Shown piece after piece: positions 45,658 to 57,299 of a stretch of DNA of 64,000 nt (positions are counted from its first letter, which is position 1; each line of letters begins with the position of its first letter). The position numbers and the translations under genes were made by a program. The notes under the pieces were generated by a model. It had not been told where the DNA came from and did no database searches. It was given only the letters and a program-made list of their open reading frames with translations. Where the stretch lies: the NCBI RefSeq assembly GCF_029873635.1, contig NC_080418.1:12255562-12319561 (forward strand), in the 5' to 3' direction. The stretch is from Malania oleifera (Eukaryota; Streptophyta; Magnoliopsida; Santalales; Ximeniaceae).

Positions 45658-47411
45658 TCAAAACTGGGTAATTGCGCATCTTAACTTGGGCTTTATGGTT
45701 TATATTTTTAATTGAATGTCTAAAATTGTCTAATATTTTAATAAAGTGCCAAAATCATCATTCCTGAACTTTATTGCACTATTTATGAAGTTTTGGTAAT
45801 TTTTTGTCGCAGGAAAATTCCCGGGAACCAAAACCAACACCTGTTTTTATTTCATGCATAACTTTTCCATCCGAGCTCCGATCGAGACGATTCAAATTTA
45901 TAGAAAAATAGGAAAGGATTATCTACAACTTTTATGTTTTGAGTTTTGTGAGGAAAGGGCTTTAGAAGAGTCAGATTTGCAATGAACATAGAATGAAAAA
46001 AATGAAAAAAAATATAACAATACGGGTCAACCCTTTCCAAACGGGTCGGGTTGTTCCACGCCGGATCCTAGGGCACCCAACTTCCCTTTTTATTCCCCTG
46101 CTTCCTCCCCCTGAGCAGGCAGCCCCCGGGGCTCCCCATTCTCTCCTCTTCATCATCTTCTTCTTCTCTTCCTCTATTTTCCTTGGTTCATTCTCGTCCT
46201 CTCTTTCTCTGTTTCAGTTTGTATTCCTCCTTCCTTAGTTCCTCCTCTTCCCGTTTTACTCTCTCCCTGTATCTTCTCTCTGTCCTTCCCTTAAACTCCC
46301 CCTCCTTTCTTCCTCTGTTTCTCTGGCAACTCCACACACCAGACACCAGCACCTTCGGCCAGCCCCTCCATCCTCTATAGCATCCTCAACTTCGGCAGCA
46401 GCAGATCCTCCAGAACTGCCTGCAACTTGCTGCAACAGTCCCGAAGCCACGCACCAGCCCCTGCTCCTCCAGCACTGCCTAGCCAGCACCTCTGCAAATT
46501 CACGGCGCACAGCAGCAGCTCCCTTGAAGACCTGAGGAGACCCAAGCTGCAGCAGCAGCTATGCTACCTATGGAAACACCCGGGAGCATCATCATCTCTC
46601 TCTCCTTTGTTTCTTTTCTTTATTTTTTTTTATTTTTCTTTCTTTGCTTTCATCTTTTATTAAGTAAAGTATTTTTATTATTGAAAAGAATAGCCTTGGG
46701 ATGTTGATTGAGTTGTTTTAATATTAACTAGTTGTTTCAACTAGTTATTTGATTTGCGGGGCAATTTTTGTAGTGAATCCTTTCATGTTATTTAATTATT
46801 TCTAATAGTATCTGGTCTAGCTTTGGAATAAAAAATAAATAAATAAAAAAAATAGTTTTTATTAAACTAGTTGCCTTCTTTTCTTAAAAATTTAGTTTTT
46901 AATTGCAGTTTGATTTAGTTTAGGTTCTTTCATGTTAAAGTTCATGTTTTTATATCGTCTGGATATTATTGAAGTGTTTAAAGTACTAATTTTTGATTTG
47001 AATTCTTGAATTGTGTTAAAGTTATGGTTTTTAGTGCATGTTTGTGTCTGATTAAGTTTCCATTCCTGCGTGTTTTAATTCCATGCTTAAAGTTGCCATT
47101 TTTAATTAATGCATGTTTCAGTGTTTCCTTAAGTAGGCTAGGGTTTTCATTCTTGCTGTTTTATTTAATAAATGCTAGTGTTAGGATTTAATGTACGTGT
47201 TATTTCATTTGTTAAGAATAAATCTCAACAACTTTGCAAATCCTGAATCTGAACTAAGTTCAGTACCTTTTTAATTTTGATTGAAAGAACGTTAAATCTG
47301 AGATTAAAACGCATTCCCTGAGGAGACGATCTAGCCCTTGGGCTTAATATTATACGACGTAACTCCTATACTTGGGATAGCTTTCGAGCTGCTCATTTTT
47401 CGAGTAAGTCA
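45658..47411 (+). repeat. 5' LTR of the Athila-type element
   Basis: Runs from TGATTACGCGTC to GAGTAAGTCA. Small differences from the 3' LTR include an A run near 46827-46850 that is richer in A in the 3' copy (52096-52121). Confidence 0.95.
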
Positions 47412-47417
47412 GGTTTT

Positions 47418-47435
47418 TGGCGCCGTTGCCGAGGA
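47418..47435 (+). other. tRNA-Asp primer binding site
   Basis: TGGCGCCGTTGCCGAGGA matches the 3' end of plant tRNA-Asp at all but one position. It starts six bases after the LTR. Confidence 0.92.
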
Positions 47436-47541
47436 ATGTCAGTCTTAGTCTCAAATTTGCATTTTTCCCATCATTTTTGTTAGTTTTATGAAAAAGAAAG
47501 AAAAAATAGAAAACAAAAAAAAAAATTTTGAGTTTTGAAAA

Positions 47542-49242
47542 ATGGCTGCACCTGCACCGCGCACGATAATGGACTTTTTGCAGCTTGAATATGCCACTGC
47601 ATCCTCTTCCACTATTTTGCCTTATGACGAGCTTAATTTCATGATGCAGCGCGGGAGGACGTCATTGCTACCCAAGTTTTACGGGACAAAATCTGAGTGC
47701 CCTTATCAGCACCTAGCAGAATTTGAGTTAACCTGCAACATGTTTTTCTCTTATGCTAGAGCTGACGAATCTACTAGACTGAATTTATTTCTTGCTACTT
47801 TGTAGGATAGGGCACTGATTTGGTTTCATTCTATGAGACCTCACTCTATCATTAATTGGGCTGATGTGGAGCGTGAATTCCTACATGCGTTTTGTCCCTC
47901 ACAGAGAACTCAATTTTTGTAGGAACAGATTCTTAATTTTGTGCAACAGGATGACGAGACATTTGGGGCTTGCTGGAAAGGATTCAAGGATCTGCTAAGT
48001 ACTTGCCCACATCACGGGTTTGACTCATGGAGGTTAGTTGATTGTTTTTATATTGCTCTTACCCCTGATTGCAAGTGTTTTGTCCAGACTATGTCTAATG
48101 GAGAGCCCGTCAGCGAGGATCTAGATCAGGTATTATCATTCTTTGATTACTTAGCTGACAATGTCCCACAGTGCAACACACGATACACTCAGGCACCCAT
48201 GACTGCACACCCTATCAGCACAATTAGTGGTGGTGATGCATATGAGCCACAAAACTTGCAAAACAACCCTCTGCTTCAATATCAGCCACAAAAGATCCCT
48301 CCGAGCTATACGACGTCAAAACTTTTCGGGGATAGCATAACACATATGGTGAACATGCTCCAGCAATTCATGCAAACTCAAGTTGACCATAATAATGAAT
48401 TGCGGGATACCATTAATGCGATAAGCACACAGTTGGATATCTTAGAAAACGAAGAATTGCTCGCAAAACCTCAGCCTAGTCCTCAAGAGTACCAGCAACC
48501 ACAACAACAAATACATGATGTTTCTCTTGAGACAGCAGAGGCCACCACTACTTTGAGAAGCGAGAAAGAATTTCCCTAACCTGAGATGCTCATCGTCAGA
48601 CAACCAGTTGTCCCAACACTAGAAGTCGTGGCTGAACTAGAAGAGGTCAAAGAAAAATCAAAGAAAATGGGGCCACAAGCGGAGCAGTTAGTTGATGAGG
48701 AGACTGATACTCATACGGAGTACCAACCTGTGGTACCTCATACTCTGAGCTCAGAAATCGTGAAACCGTCACTCCCGCCTGAATCATATGTTAAGGAGCC
48801 TAATGTGGAGGTAGACTCTTGCAGTGGTATGATGATATATACACCCGATAAAGAGGGTGACCAGTCTGGTGAGCATATAATTTTCAAAGAACCAGGTAAA
48901 ACCTTTAATGTTAATGCTTCTGAAGAACTGCAGGTAATTATTCCGATCACTTTCTCTCAACCGTTAGTTCGTAAAGAAGCACATTTCTTGGACACAATGT
49001 TGAATAAAGACCCTTTCTTATCCACACACGAGGGTCGACCTGCACACAAATTGTTTGGTATTTTGACACGCATTAATTCATTTGAGGTTAATTTTCATGC
49101 AGGTTTGAAGACTGATCGATTTTGGCGGCACAAATTTGGAGACCCGCCGATGCAATTTATAGACCTGCGACCACCAGACGAAATTCCTCCAGAGCCTCCA
49201 CCAAACAATTGTGATGTTTTTCTTTTCATTCTTGTATTTTAA
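47542..49242 (+). pseudogene. Athila-type gag polyprotein with three in-frame stops
   Basis: One frame of about 567 codons runs from ATG at 47542 (MAAPAPRTIMDFLQLEYA) to TAA at 49242, broken only by TAG at 47803, TAG at 47920 and TAA at 48577. The first third is a Retrotrans_gag domain (SECPYQHLAEFELTCNMFFS, then SMRPHSIINWADVEREFLHA). After the first stops comes LLSTCPHHGFDSWRLVDCFY and Gln-rich text (QPSPQEYQQPQQQIHDVS). The last third, past the third stop, is acidic and Pro-rich and ends near GDPPMQFIDLRPPDEIPPEP; I do not recognise a domain there. No shift in frame has occurred, so only point changes separate it from an open state. Confidence 0.85.
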
Positions 49243-50900
49243 TTTTATCTTATTTATTTTTAGTTAGTTTTCAGGTCTATTTTCTCATAATTCGATCTTT
49301 GTTTTCCATTATTTCGCCACTCAGGTACGCCTTACTTTTCCCGTGCACAATATTTTTTATTTTCCTTATGCTTTCACATTGAGGACAATGTTCCATTTTA
49401 GTTGGGGGGGGGGGGGGATGAGCATTTGCATGTGACACTGTGCACGTACACGTACCAGGTTTTTAATTTAAAAAAAACAAAAAAAAATCAAAAAAATAAA
49501 ATCAAAAAGAGAGAGAAAGAAAGGAGGAGCACTGAGGAATTACATTGCAATATGCCATGCTTAACACTGATTCATACCCTTTTACATACTCATGTATAAC
49601 TTAATAATGACACACTTGAGTCAATCATGCGTAGTTTCTCTCTATATGATCTTATGACTCCATGAAGAATCGATTGGTAGTACATTCGTGTTAATTTGGC
49701 TATATAATTTCTTGTATCTACATGCATCTCACGAGGCTAAATAAATACATTTACGTGATTCATTGCACTTAGGGTTCCTTGTGAGCACTGAGAGAACACC
49801 CGTGGCGACTATGACACCTTGTGAGATATCCTTGAGCTATTTATCGTTCTTTTGAGCGTTAATATCAGAGTTCATGGAACTCAATTCTCTTTTTCTGGAT
49901 GATTCCTTTGTACACTAGTCTATGTTTTGATTTGCTAGCTTAGAGGTGACACCTAGTGGGGAGATAGAAACCTAGGTCTTGTAGCCTACTCAAGATGTGA
50001 AGGCCGAGCCACCCCTAGAGATAGACTTAGTTCATAGACCACTATTCGAGCTCAATTCCCATTGATGGTATGAAGATTACAAAAGAAGTGTTATGATTGT
50101 CCTAATAGATCAAGAAAAGACAGAAAATGAAGAATGAGTAAAAGAAGGAATAATAAGCAATACACATGCGCATGAAATGAAATGTCAATGTCGGCCCAAA
50201 TACATATCACAAAAAGTCAAGGACGACACATATTTTCCACGTATGAAGATGCTTCAACCGGTTAATGCCTCAGATGTATTCACGACAAGTTTGTGAGTAA
50301 GTTGATCTAGGGTGGTCTCAATTGGATATGGCGAGTAGGTGAGAAGATGCTAGGGTGAAGGACCCAACACCTCATAGATAGGCTAGATCCTTTCCAGACT
50401 AGTCCACTTCATATACTTAGTGTTGTTCCTTTTAATATGTGGGATGTTTGATCGCGACACTCCTCCTCACATATGATGAGTGAACCCATTCCTTTGAGTG
50501 TTCTTGAAGGTATACCAGTTAGGCCGAGTCAAAGCGATCTTTCTGTAGGTGTCCACTGGCGTCCTAGGTGTACTAAGTCACACACATCACACACCTCGAG
50601 AGTTTACCTGTTTATACTCGAACTTATATGATTGCATTAACCCTGAATGTGCCACTAATTAACTTCATGTGAGTATACTGCTCTTAAATGACATATAAAC
50701 GATGAAACTTGCATGAGTGACATGCTTCGGAGTCGTGTGCATTGAATATGAACAAGCTTGTGTGAAATTTAGTTATGTTCTTGTATGTGAAGTGGTATAA
50801 TTATGTCGCATGTGCATTGATTTCATGATTACTGGAGTATGTAGTTGTAGACACCACCCTGAAATTCATTCACGCATTTGCTAGAGACTAGCAAAACGTT
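49243..50900 (+). other. Long 3' noncoding region of the Athila-type element
   Basis: No convincing frame. It opens with text usual downstream of genes in these elements (a cattgaggacaatg core at 49378-49391) and a run of 14 G (49404-49417). The frame at 49402-49599 is low complexity and is not supported. Confidence 0.7.
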
Positions 50901-50912
50901 AGTTGGGGGGTG
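50901..50912 (+). other. Polypurine tract
   Basis: AGTTGGGGGGTG directly precedes the 3' LTR start at 50913. Confidence 0.85.
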
Positions 50913-52678
50913 TGATTATACGTCAAAACTGCGTAATTGGGCATCTTAACCCGGGTTTTACGGTTTATATTTTTAATTAAATGTCTAAAATTGTCCAATA
51001 TTTTAATAAAGTGCCAAAATCATCATTCTTGAACTTTATTGCACAATTTATGAAGTTTTGGTAATTTTTTGTCGTAGGAAAATTCCCGGGAACCAAAACT
51101 GACACTTGTTCATATTTCGTGTATAACTTTTCCATCCGAACTCCGATCATGACGATCCAAATTTTTGGAAAAGGAGGAAAGGATTATCTACAACTTTTGT
51201 GTTTTGAGTTTTGTGAGAAAAGGGCTCCAGAAGAGTCAGATTTGCAATGAACAGAGAATGAAAAAAATGAAAAAAAAATATAACAATACGGGTCAACTCA
51301 TTCCAAACGGGTCGGGTTGTCCCACGCTGGATCCTAGGGCACCCAATTTCCCTTTTTATTCCCCTGCTTCCTCCCCCTGCACAGGCAGCCCCCGGGGCTC
51401 CCCATTCTCTCCTCTTCATCTTCTTCTTCTTCTCTTCCTCTCTTTTCCTTGGTTCATTCCCGTCCTCTCTTTCTCTGTTTCAGTTTGTATTCCTCCTTCC
51501 CTAGTTCCTCCTCTTCCCCTTTTACTCTCTCCCTGTCTCTTCTCTCTGTCCTTCCCTTAAACTCCCCTTCCTTTCTTCCTCTGTATCTCCGGCAACTCCA
51601 CACACCAGACACCAGCACCTTCGGCTAGCCCCTCCATCCTCTGTAGCATCCTCAACTCCGGCAGCAGCAGATCCTCCAGAACTGCCTGCAACTTGCTGCA
51701 ACAGTCCCGAAGCCACGCACTAGCCCCTGCTCCTTCAGCACTGCCCAGCCAGCACCTCTGCAAATTCACGGCGCACAACAACAGCTCCCTTGAAGACCCG
51801 AGGAGACCCAAGCAGTAGCAGCAGCTATGCTACCTATGGAAACACCCGGGAGCATCATCATCTCTCTCTCCTTTGTTTCTTTTCTTTATTTTTTTTTCCT
51901 TTTTCTTTCTTTGCTTTCATCTTTTATTAAGTAAAGTATTTTTATTATTGAAAAGAATAGCCTTGGGATGTTGATTGAGTTGTTTTAATATTTGTATGTT
52001 TCAACTAGTTATTTGATTCGCGGGGCAACTTTTTTAGTGAATCCTTTCATGTCATTTAATTATTTCTAATAGTATCTGGTCTAGCTTTGGAATAAAAAAA
52101 ACTATAAAAAAAAAAAAAAAAGTTTTTATTAAACTAGTTGCCTTCTTTTCTTAAAAATTTAGTTTTTAATTGCGGTTTGATTTAGTTTAGGTTCTTTCAT
52201 GTTAAAGTTCGTGTTTTTATATCGTCTAGATATAGTTGAAGTGTTTAAAGTACTAAGTTTTGGTTTGAATTCTTGAATTGTGTTAAAGTTATAGTTTTTA
52301 GTGCATGTTTGTGTCTGATTAAGTTTCCATTCCTGCGTGTTTTAATTCCATGCTCAAAGTTGCCATTTTTAATTAATGCATGTTTCAGGGTTTCCTTAAG
52401 TAGGCTAGGGTTTTCATTCTTGCTGTTTTATTTAATAAATGCTAGTGTTAGGATTTAATGTGCGTGTTATTTAATTTGTTAAGAATAAATCTCAACAACT
52501 TTGCAAATCCCGAATCTGAACTAAGTTCAGTACCTTTTTAATTTTGATTGGAAGAACGTTAAATCTGAGATTAAAACGCATTCCCTGAGGAGACGATCTA
52601 GCCCTTGGGCTTAATATTACACGACGTAACTCCTATACTTGGGATAGCTTTCGAGCTGCTCATTTTTCGAGTGAGTCA
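50913..52678 (+). repeat. 3' LTR of the Athila-type element
   Basis: 1766 bases from TGATTATACGTC to GAGTGAGTCA, closely matching 45658-47411. Confidence 0.95.
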
Positions 52679-52683
52679 ACCTA

Positions 52684-53108
52684 GGCCCACATATTATCAA
52701 TTACTAGCTAAATTAAAAAAAAAAAAAAAAATTACCTCTTTACCATGGTTTTGGAGTGGTGCTTGAAATACTCGATTCACAAAATTACTTTGGTTAAATT
52801 GCAGACAATCACCGCTCGGATCCCGAAATCACGTTTATTAGTTGATTTGGGCTGAAATCGAACGAGAAATTGAGGGGAGAGAGGGAGCTAGCTGCAGCCC
52901 TTGTGAGAAAGAGAGAGAGAGAGAGAGAGATTTTAAAATTTTGATTTAAGAAAATGAGCTACAAGACTCATTTTATTAAGCATTGCCTGACAAAACTGTC
53001 AACGGTTTTTTGAGCTCCCACAAAACCGTCGACCGTTTGGTCTATACCAAACCATTTTCCCTCTTTTCCTTTGTTGTTCTTATTATTCCTATTTTCCAGA
53101 TCTCTACA
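52684..53108 (-). repeat. Gypsy 5' LTR, part 3 (U3 end)
   Basis: Last part of the split gypsy LTR, ending AGATCTCTACA, as the solo LTR at 39080-41145 does. It has a GA run (52907-52930) and a short pair of ACCGTCGACCGTTT-like palindromes (52996-53040). The element's outer target duplication cannot be checked because its other end is missing. Confidence 0.7.
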
Positions 53109-53745
53109 ATTATTTTCCCACCAATTCATTCATAATAAATCACTTGAATGGCAGGAGATTAAGCTAATATTTTTATGGATAAATGAAGAAGAATGATACA
53201 AATACAAGTGCAAAACAATTTGTTCATTCATGAATCTTTTTTTTTTTTTCTCTTTTTTTTTTTTTTTATGCACAAGAATAATTTATGCCTACTTTGTGTT
53301 GGAGAAATATATGCAGCTGATTTGAAAAAGTGAAGGATATGCAATTGATTCAAACAGTTAAAGAACACAATATATTAAATTAAAGGACTTAAAAAGAAGG
53401 ATGAAAATTCTAAAAATTCCTAGTATTTTACTTTCGTTATAAACCCAACGATCAACATAAATTTGCAAAGGAGTGAACCATAAAAATGTTCAAACTAGTA
53501 AGGCATGGAGAAACCTCCAGTTCTTATACAATTCCAACTACAGGTGAACAAATCCAAAAAACAAAGAAAACATTGAATAGGAAAATTGGAAGACAAGCAA
53601 GTTAATTAGTTAAAATGATGTAATTGTAGTTTGTTGATCATGAAAAATGGGTGTAAATTGTTTAAAATCATCATGGGGATCAAGTACAACACAATACTCC
53701 AACTTGAAAGAAATTCACTAGTTCAAAGTTATGTGAAAAATGCCT
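53109..53745. other. Intergenic region downstream of the GRAS gene
   Basis: AT-rich DNA with T runs (53238-53268). I see no gene, RNA or clear repeat. It should contain the 3' UTR of the minus-strand GRAS gene in the part nearest 53745, but no clear poly(A) signal could be fixed. Confidence 0.6.
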
Positions 53746-55653
53746 TTAATACTCATTTGGAACCCAACAAGAGAAAGCTTGGAATATTTTGCCTTTCCAT
53801 CCCAAGAGCATCCAGTGACCATCTTCCTCAATCATAAAATCTTTGTCGTACATAGACATCACCTTCGTTCTTAATCTCTTCATAAGTTCTCTACTTAATG
53901 GAAGCTGCTTAAATCCAGCATTTGTATTACGCGCTTGCCAATGCTTATATGTCTCAAACCTCACAATCCTCTCTAAACCCTCACATGCTATGATATTCAC
54001 AACCTCTTGCCCAAGCATCTCTTGCTCAAACATCAACCTAAATGAATTTTCACGAGGAAATATTTTATCCATCATATCAAACCATGCAGAATAGTGGTAT
54101 ATCGTCTTTTGGAACCGTCTAACAAAAAAGGGGACATTGAAAGATCCATTCCTAATAGCATGGATAAATATTTTAGGATTTATTTTTCGAATTAGGTCTA
54201 GTACAATATTTCTTGGACTATTCAATGCAACTGTGTCATCGGGAAGACGATTCTCCAATTGGAATAGACAATTCACAGCAATGACCTCATCTTTGTTGAT
54301 CTTAATATCATCAAATTGAATACTATCCCACTTTTTTGCTATAACATTATACTCAAATGAGATATTAAACTGTTCAAAATATTTTTCCACACAATGCCTT
54401 GTTTCCTCGATTCTTTGTGCTGTTCGAGGACCATCTTGAGGAGGCTCTATGCCTGTAATGCGAAGATTAGGAGTTCCACCAACTCTAGCTAAGAGATCTT
54501 GCACAATCATGGTCCACTGGAATCCAAATGTGATACCAAAATCTATAATATGAAGTTTTGTTCCTTTCTCAATCACATCCAAAATGTGCTGATTTGCAAA
54601 ATTTAAACAGATCCTTCCAAATGGACAGGCAAGGGAAAAAGATCGATAGAATTTCAACATGTCAATAGATGGTGGTCTCACGAAAAACATGTCAGCACAA
54701 ATTTGAGCCCCAGTACCCGCCAAGCGTGCCTCAAGAGCATTGGCAAAGTAATGTGCCATCCTCTGAGATGCATCACCAATATAAGAAGAATGTTGCCTAA
54801 TCTCCTTTAAAAGTTTATTTGTAGTCGTAATGTCAGTAGCAGCTAGGGCTTCTGCACAACTAATAAGCAGATCCCTTAAATCCACTAGTTCATTTCTTCT
54901 TTTTTTCACTCGATCTTTCCCACCAATCAATCCACTAGCTCGGTTATTCTTGGAATCTTCATTAGCAGTGCACTTTGAATGCTCTTTTTCTGTGTCAGCA
55001 AAGAGAAAAACCTGGTGAAGCATGTTCGATAACTCGTCCACTTCGCCACAAACCGTTCCTTCTTCTTCTTCTTCTTCTTCTTCTTCTTCTTCTTCTTCTC
55101 CATCTGAATCACCTCTATCATTCTTCTCTACCACTAGATCATGGCTGTCAAAATCAACAACCGGGAGATATTTGTGAGCTTTCTCTTCCCTTTTTCTGAA
55201 CTGCATTAAAATGGACTCATCCCTGTTGCTACTTAAAGGACTAGAAAAAGGATGCGTAGTTACAGAAGACTTCATCAATCCATCATCAAAAATCCCCTTG
55301 GAACTGAAGGGCATTTGAGAAGTGGACTGAAAAATAAAATTGTTGGAACTACTATAATTGCAAGAAAATTTTTCAACAGGATTGCAAAGAGTGAGGTGGG
55401 TAGGTGAGGGAGGATACTTCTTACCTAGAACTTCGTAAAATGATTTCTCAGTAGCTCTGAGAGCCAAGGGGTCGACAAAAGTACCCAACTTCTCCTCTAT
55501 GTCGTCGTTCATGAGAATATCCACTATGTCCTTGGAAATAGATTCAAACAAGTGACTTTCAGCTTGTGAATCTTCCTTCGCTGGCGGTGTCATCGTCGAA
55601 GGCAGAACCAGGTAACCTGGGTCTCGTTCTAGTGGAATCAAAGGGAAATTCAT
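53746..55653 (-). CDS. GRAS family transcription regulator, LISCL (SCL9/SCL14/SCL33-like) type
   Basis: An intact, intronless 635-codon gene. An in-frame TAA 27 bases upstream of the ATG supports the start. The N-terminal part has the subfamily-type block EKSFYEVLGKKYPPSP (about residues 69-84), then a disordered acidic stretch with 13 consecutive Glu (about 186-198). The GRAS domain covers about residue 260 to the end: leucine-rich repeat I (DLRDLLISCAEALAATD), VHIID block LHIIDFGITFGFQW (about 366-379), PFYRE region with NSPRNIVLDLIRKINPKIF, and SAW block ending LLGWKGKIFQAFSCWVP. Proteins of this group act in the nucleus as co-regulators of transcription, for example with TGA factors in stress and detoxification responses (SCL14 in Arabidopsis). 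Lack of introns is usual in GRAS genes. Expression cannot be judged from sequence. Confidence 0.95.
   Translation of the reverse strand: MNFPLIPLERDPGYLVLPSTMTPPAKEDSQAESHLFESISKDIVDILMNDDIEEKLGTFVDPLALRATEKSFYEVLGKKYPPSPTHLTLCNPVEKFSCNYSSSNNFIFQSTSQMPFSSKGIFDDGLMKSSVTTHPFSSPLSSNRDESILMQFRKREEKAHKYLPVVDFDSHDLVVEKNDRGDSDGEEEEEEEEEEEEEGTVCGEVDELSNMLHQVFLFADTEKEHSKCTANEDSKNNRASGLIGGKDRVKKRRNELVDLRDLLISCAEALAATDITTTNKLLKEIRQHSSYIGDASQRMAHYFANALEARLAGTGAQICADMFFVRPPSIDMLKFYRSFSLACPFGRICLNFANQHILDVIEKGTKLHIIDFGITFGFQWTMIVQDLLARVGGTPNLRITGIEPPQDGPRTAQRIEETRHCVEKYFEQFNISFEYNVIAKKWDSIQFDDIKINKDEVIAVNCLFQLENRLPDDTVALNSPRNIVLDLIRKINPKIFIHAIRNGSFNVPFFVRRFQKTIYHYSAWFDMMDKIFPRENSFRLMFEQEMLGQEVVNIIACEGLERIVRFETYKHWQARNTNAGFKQLPLSRELMKRLRTKVMSMYDKDFMIEEDGHWMLLGWKGKIFQAFSCWVPNEY
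55059..55099. repeat. (CTT)n microsatellite coding the Glu run
   Basis: About thirteen CTT/TTC triplets in the GRAS coding region. Length changes here would alter only the number of Glu residues. Confidence 0.95.
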
Positions 55654-56421
55654 GAAGTTGGGAGTAAAAGATGGAGTTTACTTCGCAAACTAAAGGTGTT
55701 TCTGTAGGTTTAAGGGCGAATTGAGCTTCATCTCCAAAGCCTTCCTCGTATAATCTTCTTTACTTTCTCCTTATTATTATTATTATTATTATTATTATAT
55801 GTGTATATATATCCCCATTAAATCATCGTGATCTTTAAAAAGAAAATGGCGTTGACTCTGAATTTGTGATCAACTGTTACTGACAATGCAAGATTGCGCC
55901 TTTGAATTTAAAGCTGCGTAGATATAAACAAATCCCAATATAAAATTGAATTAGGTGGACTAAAAATTCATTTTTCTTTTAAATTTTTTATTAATAGACG
56001 GCCAGATTTTTAAGATGAGGGGACTCCTCATAGGAAGCATCTTGATATACATGACGAATACCAACCTAACCAAAAGTTTACCCCATCAAAATTATTTTGA
56101 TTTTTATTCAAATTCACATAAATTCAAATCAAAAACTCAAAAAACTATGCTCATAAAAGCAATATTAAATTTTTTTACAATTTCATTAATGGCAATTACC
56201 TCACACCAATATGTATTTTCAACAAGACTATCTATTATTTTCAAAATTCTTACCGTCCATTTTAAAAATTTGGGTATAACAAAAACTTTTAAATATGAAT
56301 GTCAATGTTGAATCATTGGACTATCCATTAATTGACAATAAAACTATGAATCATTGGACTATCCATTAATTGACAATACGACTATCTATTATTATTTTTT
56401 TATTTCCCCTTAAGTTCTATA
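55654..56421. other. Upstream region of the GRAS gene
   Basis: Contains an (ATT)n run (55771-55798), a TATA-like stretch on the minus strand (55812-55804) and a 38-base tandem duplication (56308-56383, unit with tgaatcattggactatcc). The CACTA-type element begins at 56422. The short frame at 56015-56311 is not supported. Confidence 0.6.
55804..55812 (-). promoter_or_regulatory. Possible TATA box of the GRAS gene
   Basis: ATATATATA lies 150 bases upstream of the ATG on the minus strand. The spacing is plausible for a plant promoter with a short leader. It is next to a microsatellite, so the match may be chance. Confidence 0.35.
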
Positions 56422-56449
56422 CACTACAAAAAAGGGATTTTTAGTAACG

Positions 56450-56750
56450 GAGCCAAAATCATCACTAATAATGAGTCATTAGTGACGAAAATTAAATTCG
56501 TCACTAATAGTCAACGTATTAGTGACAGTTTTTAAAATCTTCACTAATAATGCATTTTTAGTGACGAAAATAAAATCATTACTGACACATTCGTCACTAA
56601 AAGGGGATTTCCCGCTCAAATTATTGCGGTAATATATTAGCAACGATTTTTTGGATATTAGTAACGAACAATTTTTTGGGTATTAGTGACGAAAAGTTTC
56701 GTCACTAATAGTGGACTATTAGTGATGGTGTTGTAACTGTCACTAAAACC
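56450..56750. repeat. Left subterminal array of TTAGTGACG motifs
   Basis: About fifteen copies of attagtgacg or its complement cgtcactaat, many as pairs separated by 10-20 bases. Confidence 0.85.
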
Positions 56751-57299
56751 CATACCCATAACCATTATTTCCATTTCGCACTAAAATCTCAAACCTCCCC
56801 ACACGATTGAACCATCCCTCCTTCCTGTATTCCCTGCACTAAAATTGATAGTTTTTTAAGGCCTTGATTTTGTGGAGTCTTTAGTTTTATATATTAGTTT
56901 CTTTTGATATTATTTAATCTTGCCCTTGATATTTTGATTTTGGACGTACTTCATAATTTGAAATACAATGTCAAAATATACAACATAGGATTTCTATTTG
57001 TAGTGCTAGCATCCCTCTTTCATCTCCTTTTAGTTAGTTTTAATTTGTTATATTTAACATAATCATTCGAATTGTCCTCTCCTTTGAGAAGGTCTTTCAG
57101 TATATAGGCAAGACTGCCAATTGTGCAAGGAAACTTAAATCTGCACATAGTGATCTTAGGAAGCTATATATGGTAAGCCAACTAAGTTACATAGAATGAT
57201 TTTAGGAAGCTATACATGGTAAGCTAAATCTCCTCTCCTATTTATGAAGAATAAGGCATAATTTATGGCCTTATATTGACATCTCACGTCAAATTGATG

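Larger units (their letters stand above)
45658..52678 (+). mobile_element. Complete Athila-type Ty3 element without pol (non-autonomous)
   Basis: LTRs of 1754 bases (45658-47411) and 1766 bases (50913-52678) are nearly identical and flanked by a perfect ACCTA duplication (45653-45657 and 52679-52683). Between them are a tRNA-Asp primer site, a gag-type frame with three in-frame stops, about 1.7 kb of noncoding DNA and a polypurine tract. No protease, RT, RNase H or integrase is present in the 3.5-kb interior. It must have been moved by enzymes from a relative. The close match of its LTRs makes it one of the youngest insertions here. Confidence 0.95.

Noticed and set aside
45658-52678. Endogenous pararetrovirus
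   Set aside because: Perfect LTR pair, 5-bp duplication and tRNA-Asp site show an LTR retrotransposon.
54927-55199. Frames opposite or overlapping the GRAS gene
   Set aside because: They are Leu/Lys-rich translations of the CTT repeat in other frames. The GRAS frame explains the region.
56015-56311. 98-residue frame upstream of the GRAS gene
   Set aside because: No recognisable domain, AT-rich codons, no supporting context.
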